Positions 25,902-34,425 of a stretch of 64,000 nt of DNA are shown in pieces; position 1 is the first letter of the stretch, and each line of letters begins with the position of its first letter. Under the pieces are notes generated by a model, which saw nothing but the letters and a program-made list of their open reading frames with translations, did no database searches and was not told where the DNA came from. The stretch is taken from assembly GCF_020567705.1 (NCBI RefSeq), contig NZ_JAJDJU010000010.1:44180-108179 (forward strand), written 5' to 3'. The translations under genes were made by a program, and so were the position numbers. This DNA comes from Acidocella sp. KAb 2-4. Its GTDB lineage: Bacteria; Pseudomonadota; Alphaproteobacteria; Acetobacterales; Acetobacteraceae.

Positions 25902-26585
25902 ATGTCAGCCAGCATAGCGCTGCGTGGAGATCATGGTGCCGCGAAGCTGTGGGGCGCGCCGGTGCCGCCGCTCACATTGATCGGCCCGGCGGGAGAGACC
26001 ACGCTGCCGCCGCCCGCGCTGCATTTCACCCAGGATGCGGAAATCTACGCCGAGGGCGACGAGGCGGTTTATCTCTACAAGGTTGTCAGCGGCATGGTGC
26101 GTACCTGCAAATTCCAGACGGACGGGCGGCGCCATGTCGACGCGTTCCACGGGCAGGGCGATGTGTTCGGCTTCGAGCTGGGGGCTGAGCATGCGCTCTC
26201 GGCCGAGGCGGTGACCGAATGCGCTGTCATCCCTTATCGACGCCGTGTGCTGGAGAGCAAGGCCGCGCAGGATGAAACGGTGGCGCGCCAGCTTTACCGC
26301 TACGCCATGCAGTCGCTGGAGCGCACCCGCCAGCACGCGCAGCTGCTCGGCCGGGCGAGCGCGCCGCAGAAGCTGGCGGTGTTCCTGCTCGATCTGGCCG
26401 GGCCGCGCGGCGCGGCGGTCGATCTGGCGATGACCCGCCACGACATCGCCGATTATCTGGGGCTGACCATCGAGACGGTGTCGCGCACCCTCTCGCATCT
26501 GGAGCGCGACGGCGTGTTGCACCTGATCACCGCGCGGCAGATCGAGATCCGCGACCGCGCGGCACTGCGGACGCTCTGCGGCTGA
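25902..26585 (+). CDS. fixK: Crp/Fnr-family regulator FixK
   Basis: Transcription activator of 227 residues. A cyclic-nucleotide-like beta-roll (about 40-125) is followed by a dimer helix and an HTH at 177-205. The reading helix contains Glu191, Ser194 and Arg195 (ETVSR), the FNR/FixK set that recognises TTGAT half-sites. The N-terminal cysteine cluster of FNR is absent, so it does not sense oxygen itself; control would come from FixLJ. The ATG at 25902 has GGGAG 11 bases upstream. Likely targets in this window are the boxes at 12820, 22396 and 25319. Confidence 0.9.
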   Translation: MSASIALRGDHGAAKLWGAPVPPLTLIGPAGETTLPPPALHFTQDAEIYAEGDEAVYLYKVVSGMVRTCKFQTDGRRHVDAFHGQGDVFGFELGAEHALSAEAVTECAVIPYRRRVLESKAAQDETVARQLYRYAMQSLERTRQHAQLLGRASAPQKLAVFLLDLAGPRGAAVDLAMTRHDIADYLGLTIETVSRTLSHLERDGVLHLITARQIEIRDRAALRTLCG

Positions 26586-26614
26586 GTGCCGCGGCCCATG
26601 GGTGGACGGGGCGG

Positions 26615-26631
26615 ATGATATAATATATCAT
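26615..26631. promoter_or_regulatory. Zur-like palindrome upstream of the metal ABC operon
   Basis: ATGATATAATATATCAT is a 17-base palindrome with perfect 8-bp arms around a central A, in an otherwise very GC-rich region. It ends 27 bases before the binding-protein ATG, where a Fur-family repressor would block transcription. A zur gene lies at the far end of the same operon. Confidence 0.65.
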
Positions 26632-26658
26632 TTCCGCCGGTTTCATCTGGGGGCGGAT

Positions 26659-27534
26659 ATGACTCGGCTTGGCTTGTTGGCGGCGGCCGCGGCGCTGGCG
26701 CTGGGCGTCGGGATGGCGCGGGCGCAGCCGGTGCTGCGCGCGGTTGGCATTGAAAACCAATACGCCAATGTGATGGCGCAGATCGGCGGGCCTTATGTGC
26801 AGGTTAGCGCCATTGAGAGCGACCCCAACACCGATCCGCATGAATTCGAGATCAGCCCGCAAGTGGCTGGCGAGCTCGCGGCGGCGGATGTGGTGGTGGA
26901 GAACGGGCTGGGCTACGATGCCTGGGCCGATAAGCTGCTGCGGGGCGGCCATGCCGAGGTGATCAGCGCGCAACGCGTGCTCAACCTGCCCGGCACCACC
27001 CAGAACCCGCATCTATGGTACGACCCCGCCACCATGCCCGCCGTGGCCCAGGCGGTGGCGGCGGCCTTCGCCGCCAAAGACCCGGCCCATGCCGCCTATT
27101 ATCAGGCGCGGGCGCATGCTTTCGACGCCTCGCTCCAGCCCTGGCGGGATGAGCTGGCGCAGATCAAGACCCTGTATGGCGGCACCGCCGTGGCGGTGAG
27201 CGAGCCGGTGGCCGATGACCTGTTGCTGGCGGCAGGGCTGAAGATCGCCACGCCCTTCACCCTGCAGGCGGCGGCGATGAACGGCACCGACCCCGCGCCG
27301 CAGGATGTCGCCTTCCAGCAAAACCTGCTGGTTTCGCGCCAGGTGGCGCTCTACGTGTTTAACCTGCAGGTGCAGGACACGCTCTCCGATTCCTTCCGCG
27401 CTTTGGCCCAGCAGAGTGATCTGCGCGTGCTCGGCGTATTTGAGACGATGCCGAAAGGTGCCAAGAGCTACCAGGACTGGATGCACGGCGAGACCGCCGC
27501 CCTGGCCCAGGCGCTGGCGGCGAGCGGGCATTGA
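26659..27534 (+). CDS. znuA: Zinc/manganese ABC transporter binding protein
   Basis: Periplasmic cluster A-I metal-binding protein of 291 residues. Signal peptide about 1-22 (cleavage after ARA). Candidate ligands are His61 (TDPHEF), His118 (NPHLWYDP), Glu182 (VSEPVA) and Glu262 (VFETMP). Zinc proteins of the ZnuA type normally have a third His where Glu182 stands; Glu there is seen in manganese-binding PsaA/MntC-like proteins. The His-rich loop of E. coli ZnuA is missing. The nearby Zur and palindrome favour zinc, the ligand set leaves manganese open. The TTG start of the ATPase gene overlaps its stop. Confidence 0.85.
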   Translation: MTRLGLLAAAAALALGVGMARAQPVLRAVGIENQYANVMAQIGGPYVQVSAIESDPNTDPHEFEISPQVAGELAAADVVVENGLGYDAWADKLLRGGHAEVISAQRVLNLPGTTQNPHLWYDPATMPAVAQAVAAAFAAKDPAHAAYYQARAHAFDASLQPWRDELAQIKTLYGGTAVAVSEPVADDLLLAAGLKIATPFTLQAAAMNGTDPAPQDVAFQQNLLVSRQVALYVFNLQVQDTLSDSFRALAQQSDLRVLGVFETMPKGAKSYQDWMHGETAALAQALAASGH

Positions 27535-28304
27535 CGCACGCGCTCGACGTCGCCGGGCTGTGCGTCTCGCTCGGTGGGCGCGAGGTGCTGCACGAGGTCA
27601 GCTTCGCGCTGGAGCCGGGGGCGTTTTGCGGGCTGATCGGCGCCAATGGCTCGGGCAAGACCACCTTGCTGCGCAGCATTCTCGGCTTCACCGCGCCCAG
27701 TGCCGGGCGCGTGGCGCTGGCCGGGGTGGCGGGCTATGTGCCGCAAAAATTGCAGCTCGACCCTGACATGCCGGTGCGGGCGGGCGATTTCGTCGAGCTG
27801 GGGCTGAACGGCCATCGCTTCGGTTTCCCGTTCCCCTCGCGCGCACGCCGGGCCAAGGTGGAGGCGATGCTCGCCGCTGTCGGCGCGGAGGCGTTCGCCG
27901 GGCAGCGCATAGGCGAACTCTCGGGCGGGCAGCAACAGCGCGTGCTGATCGCGCATGCGCTGATCCGCCAGCCGAAGCTGCTGCTGCTGGATGAGCCGCT
28001 CGCCAATCTCGACCTGCGCGCCAGCGCTGAGATCATCGCGCTGCTCAAGCGCGTCGCCGCCCAGGGGGTGACGGTGCTGCTCTCGGCGCACGACATGAAC
28101 CCGCTGCTCAGCGCCATGGACCGCATCGTCTATCTCGCCAAGGGCCGTGCCGCCAGCGGCAGGACGCAGGAGGTGGTGCGGACGGAGGTGCTCTCCGCGC
28201 TCTACGGGTATCATATCGACGTGATCCGCGTGCATGACCGCATCATCGTGGTGGCGGGCGAGGGCGGCGCGCATGGCGGCAAGCACGTCGCGGCGATTCC
28301 ATGA
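27531..28304 (+). CDS. znuC: Metal ABC transporter ATPase
   Basis: ABC ATPase of 257 residues. Walker A GANGSGKT at 38-45, Q-loop in VPQKLQLD, signature LSGGQQQR, Walker B LLLLDEPLANLD and the switch His in LSAHDMNP. The start is TTG at 27531, overlapping the upstream stop as TTGA, which implies coupled translation. COG1121-type, dedicated to Zn or Mn uptake. Confidence 0.93.
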   Translation: MTHALDVAGLCVSLGGREVLHEVSFALEPGAFCGLIGANGSGKTTLLRSILGFTAPSAGRVALAGVAGYVPQKLQLDPDMPVRAGDFVELGLNGHRFGFPFPSRARRAKVEAMLAAVGAEAFAGQRIGELSGGQQQRVLIAHALIRQPKLLLLDEPLANLDLRASAEIIALLKRVAAQGVTVLLSAHDMNPLLSAMDRIVYLAKGRAASGRTQEVVRTEVLSALYGYHIDVIRVHDRIIVVAGEGGAHGGKHVAAIP

Positions 28305-29140
28305 CATTGCTGCAGCCCGGTTTCCTGTCGAGCCTGCCGGTGCAAAACGCGCTGCTCATCGGCGCGGGGGCGGCGCTGCTCTCGGGCGCTGCGGGGGTGT
28401 TCACGGTGCTGCGCGGGCAATCCTTCGCCGGGCATACGCTGGCCGATGTCAGCAGCGCGGGCGGGGCGCTGGCTTATCTGCTCGGCATCAGCCCGCTGGC
28501 GGGGTTTTTCGGCCTCGCCGTGCTGGGCGCGCTGGGGGTGGAGGCAGCGGGTGAGCGCCGCGCGGCGGGGCGCGATTTAGCGGCGGGCATCGTGCTCGGC
28601 GCCGGCATGGGGATCACCGCCCTGCTGCTCTATCTGGACGTGACGCTGAAAGGCCATGGCGGCGCGGCGGTGGCGGTGATGTTCGGGGCGCTGTTTGCGG
28701 CGCCGCCGGGGCTGGGCCGCGCGGTGGCGCTGGGCGCGCTGGCCGGGCTGGCGGGGCTAGGGCTGATCTACCGGCCGCTGCTGCTGGCCACGCTGGATGG
28801 CGAGCTGGCCCGCGCCGATGGCGTGAATACCAAGCTGCTCGGCGGCGCCTATCTGCTGCTGCTGGCGCTGGCGGTCACGCTCTGCGCCATGGCGGTGGGG
28901 GCGATTCTGTCCACCGCGCTGCTCATCGGGCCGGCGGCGGCGGCGCTGCGGCTGGCGCGCGGCCCGGTGGCGGCCATGGCGCTGGCGGGGTTGCTCGGGC
29001 TGGGCTGCGCCTGGGGCGGCATCTGGCTCGCTTATCAGAGCTATGGCTGGACGCCGGGTCATGTCTGGCCGGTCAGCTTCTTCATCACCGCGCTGGTGCT
29101 GGCGGTTTATGCCGCCGCCGCGCTGGCCCGGCGGGGTTGA
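28301..29140 (+). CDS. znuB: Metal ABC transporter permease 1
   Basis: ABC-3 family permease of 279 residues with seven to eight helices. It keeps the family segments VLRGQSFAGHTLADVSSAG and GAILSTALLIGPAAAA. Overlaps the ATPase gene by 4 bases. A second ABC-3 permease follows directly, so the importer may use a heterodimeric membrane part rather than the usual homodimer. Confidence 0.9.
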   Translation: MTLLQPGFLSSLPVQNALLIGAGAALLSGAAGVFTVLRGQSFAGHTLADVSSAGGALAYLLGISPLAGFFGLAVLGALGVEAAGERRAAGRDLAAGIVLGAGMGITALLLYLDVTLKGHGGAAVAVMFGALFAAPPGLGRAVALGALAGLAGLGLIYRPLLLATLDGELARADGVNTKLLGGAYLLLLALAVTLCAMAVGAILSTALLIGPAAAALRLARGPVAAMALAGLLGLGCAWGGIWLAYQSYGWTPGHVWPVSFFITALVLAVYAAAALARRG

Positions 29141-29142
29141 GC

Positions 29143-29928
29143 ATGTTCGCGCCTTATCTCCGGGATGCCTGGATCGTCGCCACGCTGATCGCCTTGGCCG
29201 CAGGTTGCGCCGGATATTTCGTGGTGCTGCGCGGGGCCGGGTTCGCCGCGCACGCGCTGCCGATGGCGGCTTTCCCCGGCGCGGCGCTCGCGGGGCTGCT
29301 CGGCATCGCGCAGGTTTATGGGCTGGCGGCGTTCGCGCTGGCCGGGGTGGCGGGGCTCACGTGGTTGAAGCGCGCTCAGCGGCCTGATGCCGCGGCCGCG
29401 CTGGTGCTGGTCGCCCTGCTCGGGCTGGGGGCGCTGTTTCTCAGCCTCTCCGGCGGCTATGCCAATGCGGTTTACGCCCTGCTGTTTGGCCAGATCCTCG
29501 GCGTCGGCCCGGCCGATCTGCCACCTGCCCTCGCCATCGGCCTTGGCGTGCCCGCGCTGCTGCTGGCCTGCTTCCGTCCGCTCAGCTACAGCGCCATCGC
29601 GCCCGACATCGCCGCCGCGCGCGGCCTCTCCGGCGCCGGGCTGGATGTGCTGTTTCTCGGCCTGCTGGCGGTGACGGCCGCCATCGCGCTGCCACTGGCC
29701 GGGGCGCTGCTGGTGTTCACGCTGATGGTCGGCCCGGCGGCGGCGGCGCGGCAACTCACCCCGGCGCCGCTGCCCGCGCTGGGGCTGAGCATGGCGCTGG
29801 CGCTGCTGATCGTGTGGGCGGCCTTGGCGCTGGCCTGGCTCACCAGCCTGCCCTCGGGGTTTTTCGTCGGTGCGGGCTCGGCGCTGGTCTATGCCGCCGC
29901 GCGGCTGTGGCGGCGGGTTAAAGGCTAG
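29143..29928 (+). CDS. Metal ABC transporter permease 2
   Basis: Second ABC-3 permease of 261 residues, with FVVLRGAGFAAHALPMAAFPGA and GALLVFTLMVGPAAAARQL in the same places as permease 1, but only moderately similar to it, so not a recent duplicate. The ATG at 29143 has GGGG six bases upstream; a TTG at 29137 overlapping the upstream stop is an alternative. Its end overlaps the convergent zur gene by 11 bases. Confidence 0.88.
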   Translation: MFAPYLRDAWIVATLIALAAGCAGYFVVLRGAGFAAHALPMAAFPGAALAGLLGIAQVYGLAAFALAGVAGLTWLKRAQRPDAAAALVLVALLGLGALFLSLSGGYANAVYALLFGQILGVGPADLPPALAIGLGVPALLLACFRPLSYSAIAPDIAAARGLSGAGLDVLFLGLLAVTAAIALPLAGALLVFTLMVGPAAAARQLTPAPLPALGLSMALALLIVWAALALAWLTSLPSGFFVGAGSALVYAAARLWRRVKG

Positions 29929-30385
29929 CACAGGCGGCGCAGAGGCCGTCCAGCTCCACGATCGCGTGGGCTGGGCGGAAGCCATGCGCGGAAGCCGCCC
30001 TGGCCAGCGCGGCCGAAATGCCCGGGTCCTCGATCTCCGTCACCGCGCCGCATTGGCGGCAGATCAGAAATTGCGCGTCGGCGTGGTCGTGCTCGGCCTC
30101 GGCGCAGGGGATGAAGGCGTTCAGCCGCTCGATGCGGTGGATCAACCGGTTGGCGAGCAGGAAATCCAGCGCCCGGTACACGGTGGGCGGCACGGCGGAG
30201 CGGCGCACGGCCTTCAACTGGTCGAGCAACTGATACGCCGTGACAGGCGCTTCGGCCCGCAGGATCAGCTCCAGCACCTCGCGCCGCAGGGCGGTGAGCT
30301 GCGTGCCGTGTTTGGCGCAGAGCGCCTGCGCCGCCTGGAGCTGGGCGGGGATGTCGCGGGCGCGGGCGGTGTGGTGGTGAGCCAT
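29918..30385 (-). CDS. zur: Fur-family zinc uptake regulator Zur
   Basis: Metal-dependent repressor of 155 residues. A winged helix (LTALRREVLELILRA... TVYRALDFL) is followed by a dimer domain with the structural zinc cysteines in CRQC and CAAC and the His-rich EAEHDHADAQF. ICRQCGAVTEIEDP is typical for Zur rather than Fur. I chose ATG 30385; another lies at 30403. It is convergent with the permease operon it probably represses and divergent from the Nramp gene. Confidence 0.9.
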   Translation of the reverse strand: MAHHHTARARDIPAQLQAAQALCAKHGTQLTALRREVLELILRAEAPVTAYQLLDQLKAVRRSAVPPTVYRALDFLLANRLIHRIERLNAFIPCAEAEHDHADAQFLICRQCGAVTEIEDPGISAALARAASAHGFRPAHAIVELDGLCAACASL

Positions 30386-30469
30386 GCGGCGATGATAGGC
30401 CATCGCGCCGCCAGCGGGGAGGGGGCGGCGCGCCCTTGACGAAACCCCGCACCCGGCTACCTTTCCATT

Positions 30470-31828
30470 ATGTCTGACAATGCGACGCTGATGCCGGCAA
30501 ACGGGCAGGACGAGCCCGCCCAGGCGCTGACGCGCGAGGACATTCTGCGCGCGCGCGACCGGCTGGAAGTGCTGCGCACCCGCTCGCAGCGGCGCTGGCT
30601 GCGCCTGCTCTGGCTGCTGGCCGGGCCGGGCGTGTTGGTCATGCTCGGCGAAAATGACGGCCCCTCCATGGTCTCTTACGCCACCACGGGCGCGAGCTAT
30701 GGCATCGGCTTCTTCATCCCCTTCATCCTGCTCACCTTCGCCATGGCCTATGTGGTGCAGGAGATGACGGTGCGGCTCGGCGTCGCCACGCATCGCGGCC
30801 ATGCCGAGCTGATCTTCCAGCGCTTCGGCCCGTTCTGGGGCTATTTCGCGATGGCCGATCTGGTGTTCGGCAATTTGCTCACCCTGGTCACCGAATTCAT
30901 CGCCATCCAGGCGGGCGGGCTTTATTTCGGTTTCCGGCCGGTGGTGTCAGTGGGGGCGGGGGTGGCGGTGGTGCTCGCCTCGCTGGCGCTGCGCCGCTAC
31001 GCCACGTGGGAGCGTGTGCTGCTGGCGCTGGCGGCGGGGAATCTGCTGTTCATTCCGGCGGCGCTGCTGGCGCATCCTGATGGCGCCGCGCTGGCCCATG
31101 CGCTGGGCACATGGGGGCCGCTGCCGGGCGGGCTGAGCACCGGCTTCGTGGTGCTGCTGCTGGCCGATATCGGCGCCACGGTCACGCCCTGGATGATCTT
31201 CTTCCAGCAGAGCGCGGTGGTTGATAAGGGCCTGACCCGCGCCGATTTGCCGCAGGGGCGGCTGGACACCGCGATCGGCGCGTTCATCGCCGCCATGGCG
31301 GCCATCGCCACCGTGGTTGCGGCGGCGCCGCTGCATGCGCTGCACGCGCCGATCCGCCAATTCGTCTCGGGCGCCGATTTCGCCACGGCGCTGCAGCCGC
31401 TGATCGGTCATACCGGGGCGACGTTGTTCGCGCTCGGCATGACGGAGGCCGGGCTGGTCGCGGCGATGACCATCTCCACCAGCTCCTCCTACGCGCTGGC
31501 GGAAACCATCTCGGCCCGCCACAGCCTCAATCTCGATTTCCGCAGCGGCCGCTGGTTTTATGGCGCGGCGATCGTCTCCACCCTGTTCGCCGCCGGGATC
31601 GTGCTGATCCCGCACGCGCCGCTGCTGGCGCTGACGCTGAGCGTGAACGTGATCGCCACGCTGCTGATGGCTCCGGCGCTGCTGTTCCTGCTGCTGCTGG
31701 TCAATGATGCCGAGATCATGGGCGATCTGGCCAATCGGCGTCTGGGCAATCTGGCGGGCGGGCTGATCATCATCGGCATCGCGCTGGCCGGAGCGGTTTA
31801 TGGCGTGCTCATGGTGTTTCCGACATGA
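30470..31828 (+). CDS. Atypical Nramp-family divalent metal transporter
   Basis: Membrane transporter of 452 residues with about eleven helices and a long cytoplasmic N-terminus (about 1-45). It belongs to the Nramp family, but the metal-site motifs differ. In helix 1 the DPGN motif is replaced by GENDGPSM, keeping one Asp. In helix 6 the MPH motif reads TPW (VTPWMIFFQQS), so the transition-metal-coordinating Met is lost. Loss of that Met is known in Nramp-related magnesium transporters, so the cargo may be Mg or Mn rather than Fe; this is inference. A TTGACG-like -35 lies at 30436 and no ribosome-binding site is visible. Confidence 0.85.
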   Translation: MSDNATLMPANGQDEPAQALTREDILRARDRLEVLRTRSQRRWLRLLWLLAGPGVLVMLGENDGPSMVSYATTGASYGIGFFIPFILLTFAMAYVVQEMTVRLGVATHRGHAELIFQRFGPFWGYFAMADLVFGNLLTLVTEFIAIQAGGLYFGFRPVVSVGAGVAVVLASLALRRYATWERVLLALAAGNLLFIPAALLAHPDGAALAHALGTWGPLPGGLSTGFVVLLLADIGATVTPWMIFFQQSAVVDKGLTRADLPQGRLDTAIGAFIAAMAAIATVVAAAPLHALHAPIRQFVSGADFATALQPLIGHTGATLFALGMTEAGLVAAMTISTSSSYALAETISARHSLNLDFRSGRWFYGAAIVSTLFAAGIVLIPHAPLLALTLSVNVIATLLMAPALLFLLLLVNDAEIMGDLANRRLGNLAGGLIIIGIALAGAVYGVLMVFPT

Positions 31829-32013
31829 CGCAGGATGAGATCCTGCGCGCGCTGGAGCCGGCGCAGCGCTCGGCCCAGAAATACAAGCCTTATCCGCGCC
31901 GCAAGCTGGGCTGGCGGGTGCAGGCGCTCTTATGGCTGCTGCGCGCCTATGTGCTGGTGGCGGTGCCGCTGGTGGTTTACGCCTTCGTCAAGGCGCTGCT
32001 GGCGGGGGCGTAA
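31825..32013 (+). CDS. Small single-span membrane protein coupled to the Nramp gene
   Basis: Protein of 62 residues: a polar N-terminus with KPYPRRK and a membrane helix at about 34-59. Its ATG overlaps the Nramp stop by 4 bases, so the two are made together. I do not recognise a family. A regulatory or assembly subunit of the transporter is a reasonable guess from coupling alone. Confidence 0.7.
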   Translation: MTQDEILRALEPAQRSAQKYKPYPRRKLGWRVQALLWLLRAYVLVAVPLVVYAFVKALLAGA

Positions 32014-32027
32014 CCGCGGTAAGAAAA

Positions 32028-32054
32028 ATGCCGCCTTTTTGGAAAAGGCGGCAT
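32028..32054 (-). terminator. Terminator of prpCB
   Basis: ATGCCGCCTTTT and its exact complement form a 12-bp stem with a 3-base loop. Read on the minus strand it is followed by TTTTTCTT, so it mainly ends prpB transcription; the stem may also slow transcripts from the Nramp side. Confidence 0.8.
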
Positions 32055-32079
32055 CGGGTAACGTCGTTGGGTTTTGGTC

Positions 32080-32994
32080 TTACTTGATCGGCTCGGGCAC
32101 GATCGTCTTCACGATGGTCGAATCCAGCGCCTCGAACCCGGCGTAATCGATGGTGGCGTAGAGGTCCTTGCGGGTCAGCATCTGGTCCACGCAATTCTGC
32201 GCCCCGCCATCGCGCTGGATGGCGGTGTACAGCTTCTCCTGCGCCAGCGCCGCGACACGCAGCGAGGTCACCGGCCAGATCATCATCTTGTAGCCGAAAT
32301 CCTCGAATTGCTGCTTGGTGTAAAACGGCGTGCGGCCGAACTCGGTCATGTTGGCGAGCAGCGGCACACCGGGCATGCGGCGGGCGAACTCGCGGAACAT
32401 CTCCTCGGTGTTCAGCGCCTCGGGGAAGATCGCGTCGGCGCCGGCTTCCATATAGAGCTTGGCGCGGGCTACGGCGCCGTCCATGCCTTCCGAGGCGGCG
32501 GCATCGGTGCGGGCGATGATGTAGAGATGCCGGCGCGCATGCGCGGCCGCCGCCACCTTGGCCGCCATGTCCTCGGGGCTGGCCAGCTTCTTGTCGTTCA
32601 GATGCCCGCATTTCTTGGGCAGGATCTGGTCTTCCAGATGCACCGCGGCGGCGCCCGCATCCTCGAAGGTGCGGACCATGTGCATCACGTTGAGGGCTTC
32701 GCCGTAGCCGGTATCGCCATCCACCAGCACCGGCAGCCCGGAGGCGCGCACCACCTGGCGGATGAAGAAGGCGACCTCGTCAACCGTGATGATGCCGAGA
32801 TCGGGCAGGCCCATCGAGGCGGTCATCGCCGCGCCCGAGAGGTAGCAGGCCTCGAACCCGGCATTGCGCGCCTGCTGCGCGGCGAGGCCGTTATGCGTGC
32901 CGGGGATGCCCAGAATCCCCGGCTTGGCCAGCAGCGCGCGGAAGCGGTCGCCCGCCGGGATGTGGGAATAGGAAGACGCGGAGAGATAGGTCAT
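32080..32994 (-). CDS. prpB: Methylisocitrate lyase
   Basis: Splits 2-methylisocitrate to succinate and pyruvate in the methylcitrate cycle. 304 residues of the isocitrate lyase/PEP mutase superfamily, with the signature KKCGH at 127-131, the metal-binding VDGDTGYG (91-98) and EDQILPKKCG. It lies 10 bases after prpC. No prpD-type dehydratase is in the window. Confidence 0.95.
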   Translation of the reverse strand: MTYLSASSYSHIPAGDRFRALLAKPGILGIPGTHNGLAAQQARNAGFEACYLSGAAMTASMGLPDLGIITVDEVAFFIRQVVRASGLPVLVDGDTGYGEALNVMHMVRTFEDAGAAAVHLEDQILPKKCGHLNDKKLASPEDMAAKVAAAAHARRHLYIIARTDAAASEGMDGAVARAKLYMEAGADAIFPEALNTEEMFREFARRMPGVPLLANMTEFGRTPFYTKQQFEDFGYKMMIWPVTSLRVAALAQEKLYTAIQRDGGAQNCVDQMLTRKDLYATIDYAGFEALDSTIVKTIVPEPIK

Positions 32995-33004
32995 GGGATG
33001 ATCC

Positions 33005-34153
33005 TTAGCGGTCGGCCAGCTTCACGAATTTCAGATTCTCCGGGCCGACGTAATTGGCCGAGGGGCGGATGATCTTGCCGTCCACGCGCTGCTCGATGAC
33101 ATGCGCGCTCCAGCCAGAGGTGCGCGAGATCACGAAGAGCGGGGTGAACATCGCGGTCGGCACGCCCATCATGTGGTAGGAGACGGCGGAGAACCAGTCG
33201 AGGTTCGGGAACATGTTCTTCACCTCCTTCATCACCGCTTCCAGCCGCGCCGCGATGTCGTACATCTTGGTCGAGCGCGCTTCGTCGGAGAGATGTTTGG
33301 CGACACGCTTGATGACCACGTTGCGCGGGTCGGAGATGGTGTAAACCGGGTGGCCGAAGCCGATCACGACCTCCTTGTTGGCCACGCGGGCGCGGATATC
33401 GGCCTCGGCCTCATCGGGGGTGTTGTAACGCTTCTGGATCTCGAAGGCGACCTCATTGGCGCCGCCATGCTTGGGCCCGCGCAGCGCGCCGATGGCGCCG
33501 GCGATGGCGGAGTAGAAATCGGAGCCTGTGCCGGCGACCACGCGCGCGGTGAAGGTGGAGGCGTTGAACTCATGCTCGGCGTAGAGGATCAGCGAGGTGT
33601 GCATGGCGCGCACCCAGCTCGCCGACGGCGCCTTGCCGTGCAGCAAATGCAGGAAATGCCCGCCGATGGAGTCGTCATTGGTCTCCACCTCGATGCGCTT
33701 GCCGTTGGTGGAGAAATGATACCAGTAGAGCAGGGCGGAGCCGAGCGAAGCCATCAGCCGGTCGGCGATGTCCTTGGCGCCGGGCTGGTTGTGGTCGTGC
33801 GCCTCGGGCAGGATGGTGCCAAGGGCCGAGACATAGGTGCGCATCACGTCCATCGGGTGCGCGGCGGCGGGGATCTGCTCCAGCACCACCTTGGCGGCGG
33901 CGGGCAGGCCGCGCAGCGCCTTCAGCTTGGCCTTATAGGCGGCGAGCTCGGCCGTGTTGGGCAGCGTGCCATGCACCAGCAGATGCGCGATTTCCTCAAA
34001 TTCCGCCTGCTCCGCGAAATCCAGTATGTCGTAGCCGCGGTAATGCAGATCGTTGCCGGTGCGGCCCACGGTGCACAGCGCGGTGTTGCCGGCGGCCACG
34101 CCGGAGAGGGCGACGGATTTCTTTGGCTTGGGCAGGGTGCTGGTCTCGTTCAT
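33005..34153 (-). CDS. prpC: 2-Methylcitrate synthase
   Basis: Condenses propionyl-CoA with oxaloacetate. 382 residues, the short size of methylcitrate synthases; it has the citrate synthase elements GFGHPVY and a His in [19 protein letters not shown] near the N-terminus is typical of PrpC. Divergent from the ScfR regulator, with a 281-base gap that carries repeated TTTGCG motifs. Confidence 0.94.
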   Translation of the reverse strand: MNETSTLPKPKKSVALSGVAAGNTALCTVGRTGNDLHYRGYDILDFAEQAEFEEIAHLLVHGTLPNTAELAAYKAKLKALRGLPAAAKVVLEQIPAAAHPMDVMRTYVSALGTILPEAHDHNQPGAKDIADRLMASLGSALLYWYHFSTNGKRIEVETNDDSIGGHFLHLLHGKAPSASWVRAMHTSLILYAEHEFNASTFTARVVAGTGSDFYSAIAGAIGALRGPKHGGANEVAFEIQKRYNTPDEAEADIRARVANKEVVIGFGHPVYTISDPRNVVIKRVAKHLSDEARSTKMYDIAARLEAVMKEVKNMFPNLDWFSAVSYHMMGVPTAMFTPLFVISRTSGWSAHVIEQRVDGKIIRPSANYVGPENLKFVKLADR

Positions 34154-34343
34154 GGTCGGCTGATCCTCCTGGATTAAGGCGGCGTGTTGCGGGGAGTGCG
34201 GCGGGGTTCGTCAGAAAATGCCGGGCTTGGCCCCGGCGCGGCGGTCGCGGTTCAAGCGGGTGCGGTTCAGGGGCGCATGCGCCATGTATACGCGAATGTC
34301 GTGAAGATTCACGGCCTGACGAACTCCTGGGTTTGGGGTGTTC

Positions 34344-34425
34344 TTTGCGCTGTTTGCGGTTTGCGTCCAGAGCGGGCGGTGCGGATAAAGGCGAAACTCT
34401 TGCCTGGTTTTGCGAATTTTGCGAA
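34344..34425. promoter_or_regulatory. TTTGCG cluster between prpC and the ScfR gene
   Basis: TTTGCG starts at 34344, 34353, 34360, 34409 and 34418, all on the plus strand. The last two form a perfect tandem 9-base repeat TTTTGCGAA (34408-34416, 34417-34425), ending 9 bases before the regulator start. RamB/ScfR-type regulators bind TTTGC-containing sites, so this is a likely operator array for the regulator. Confidence 0.6.
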
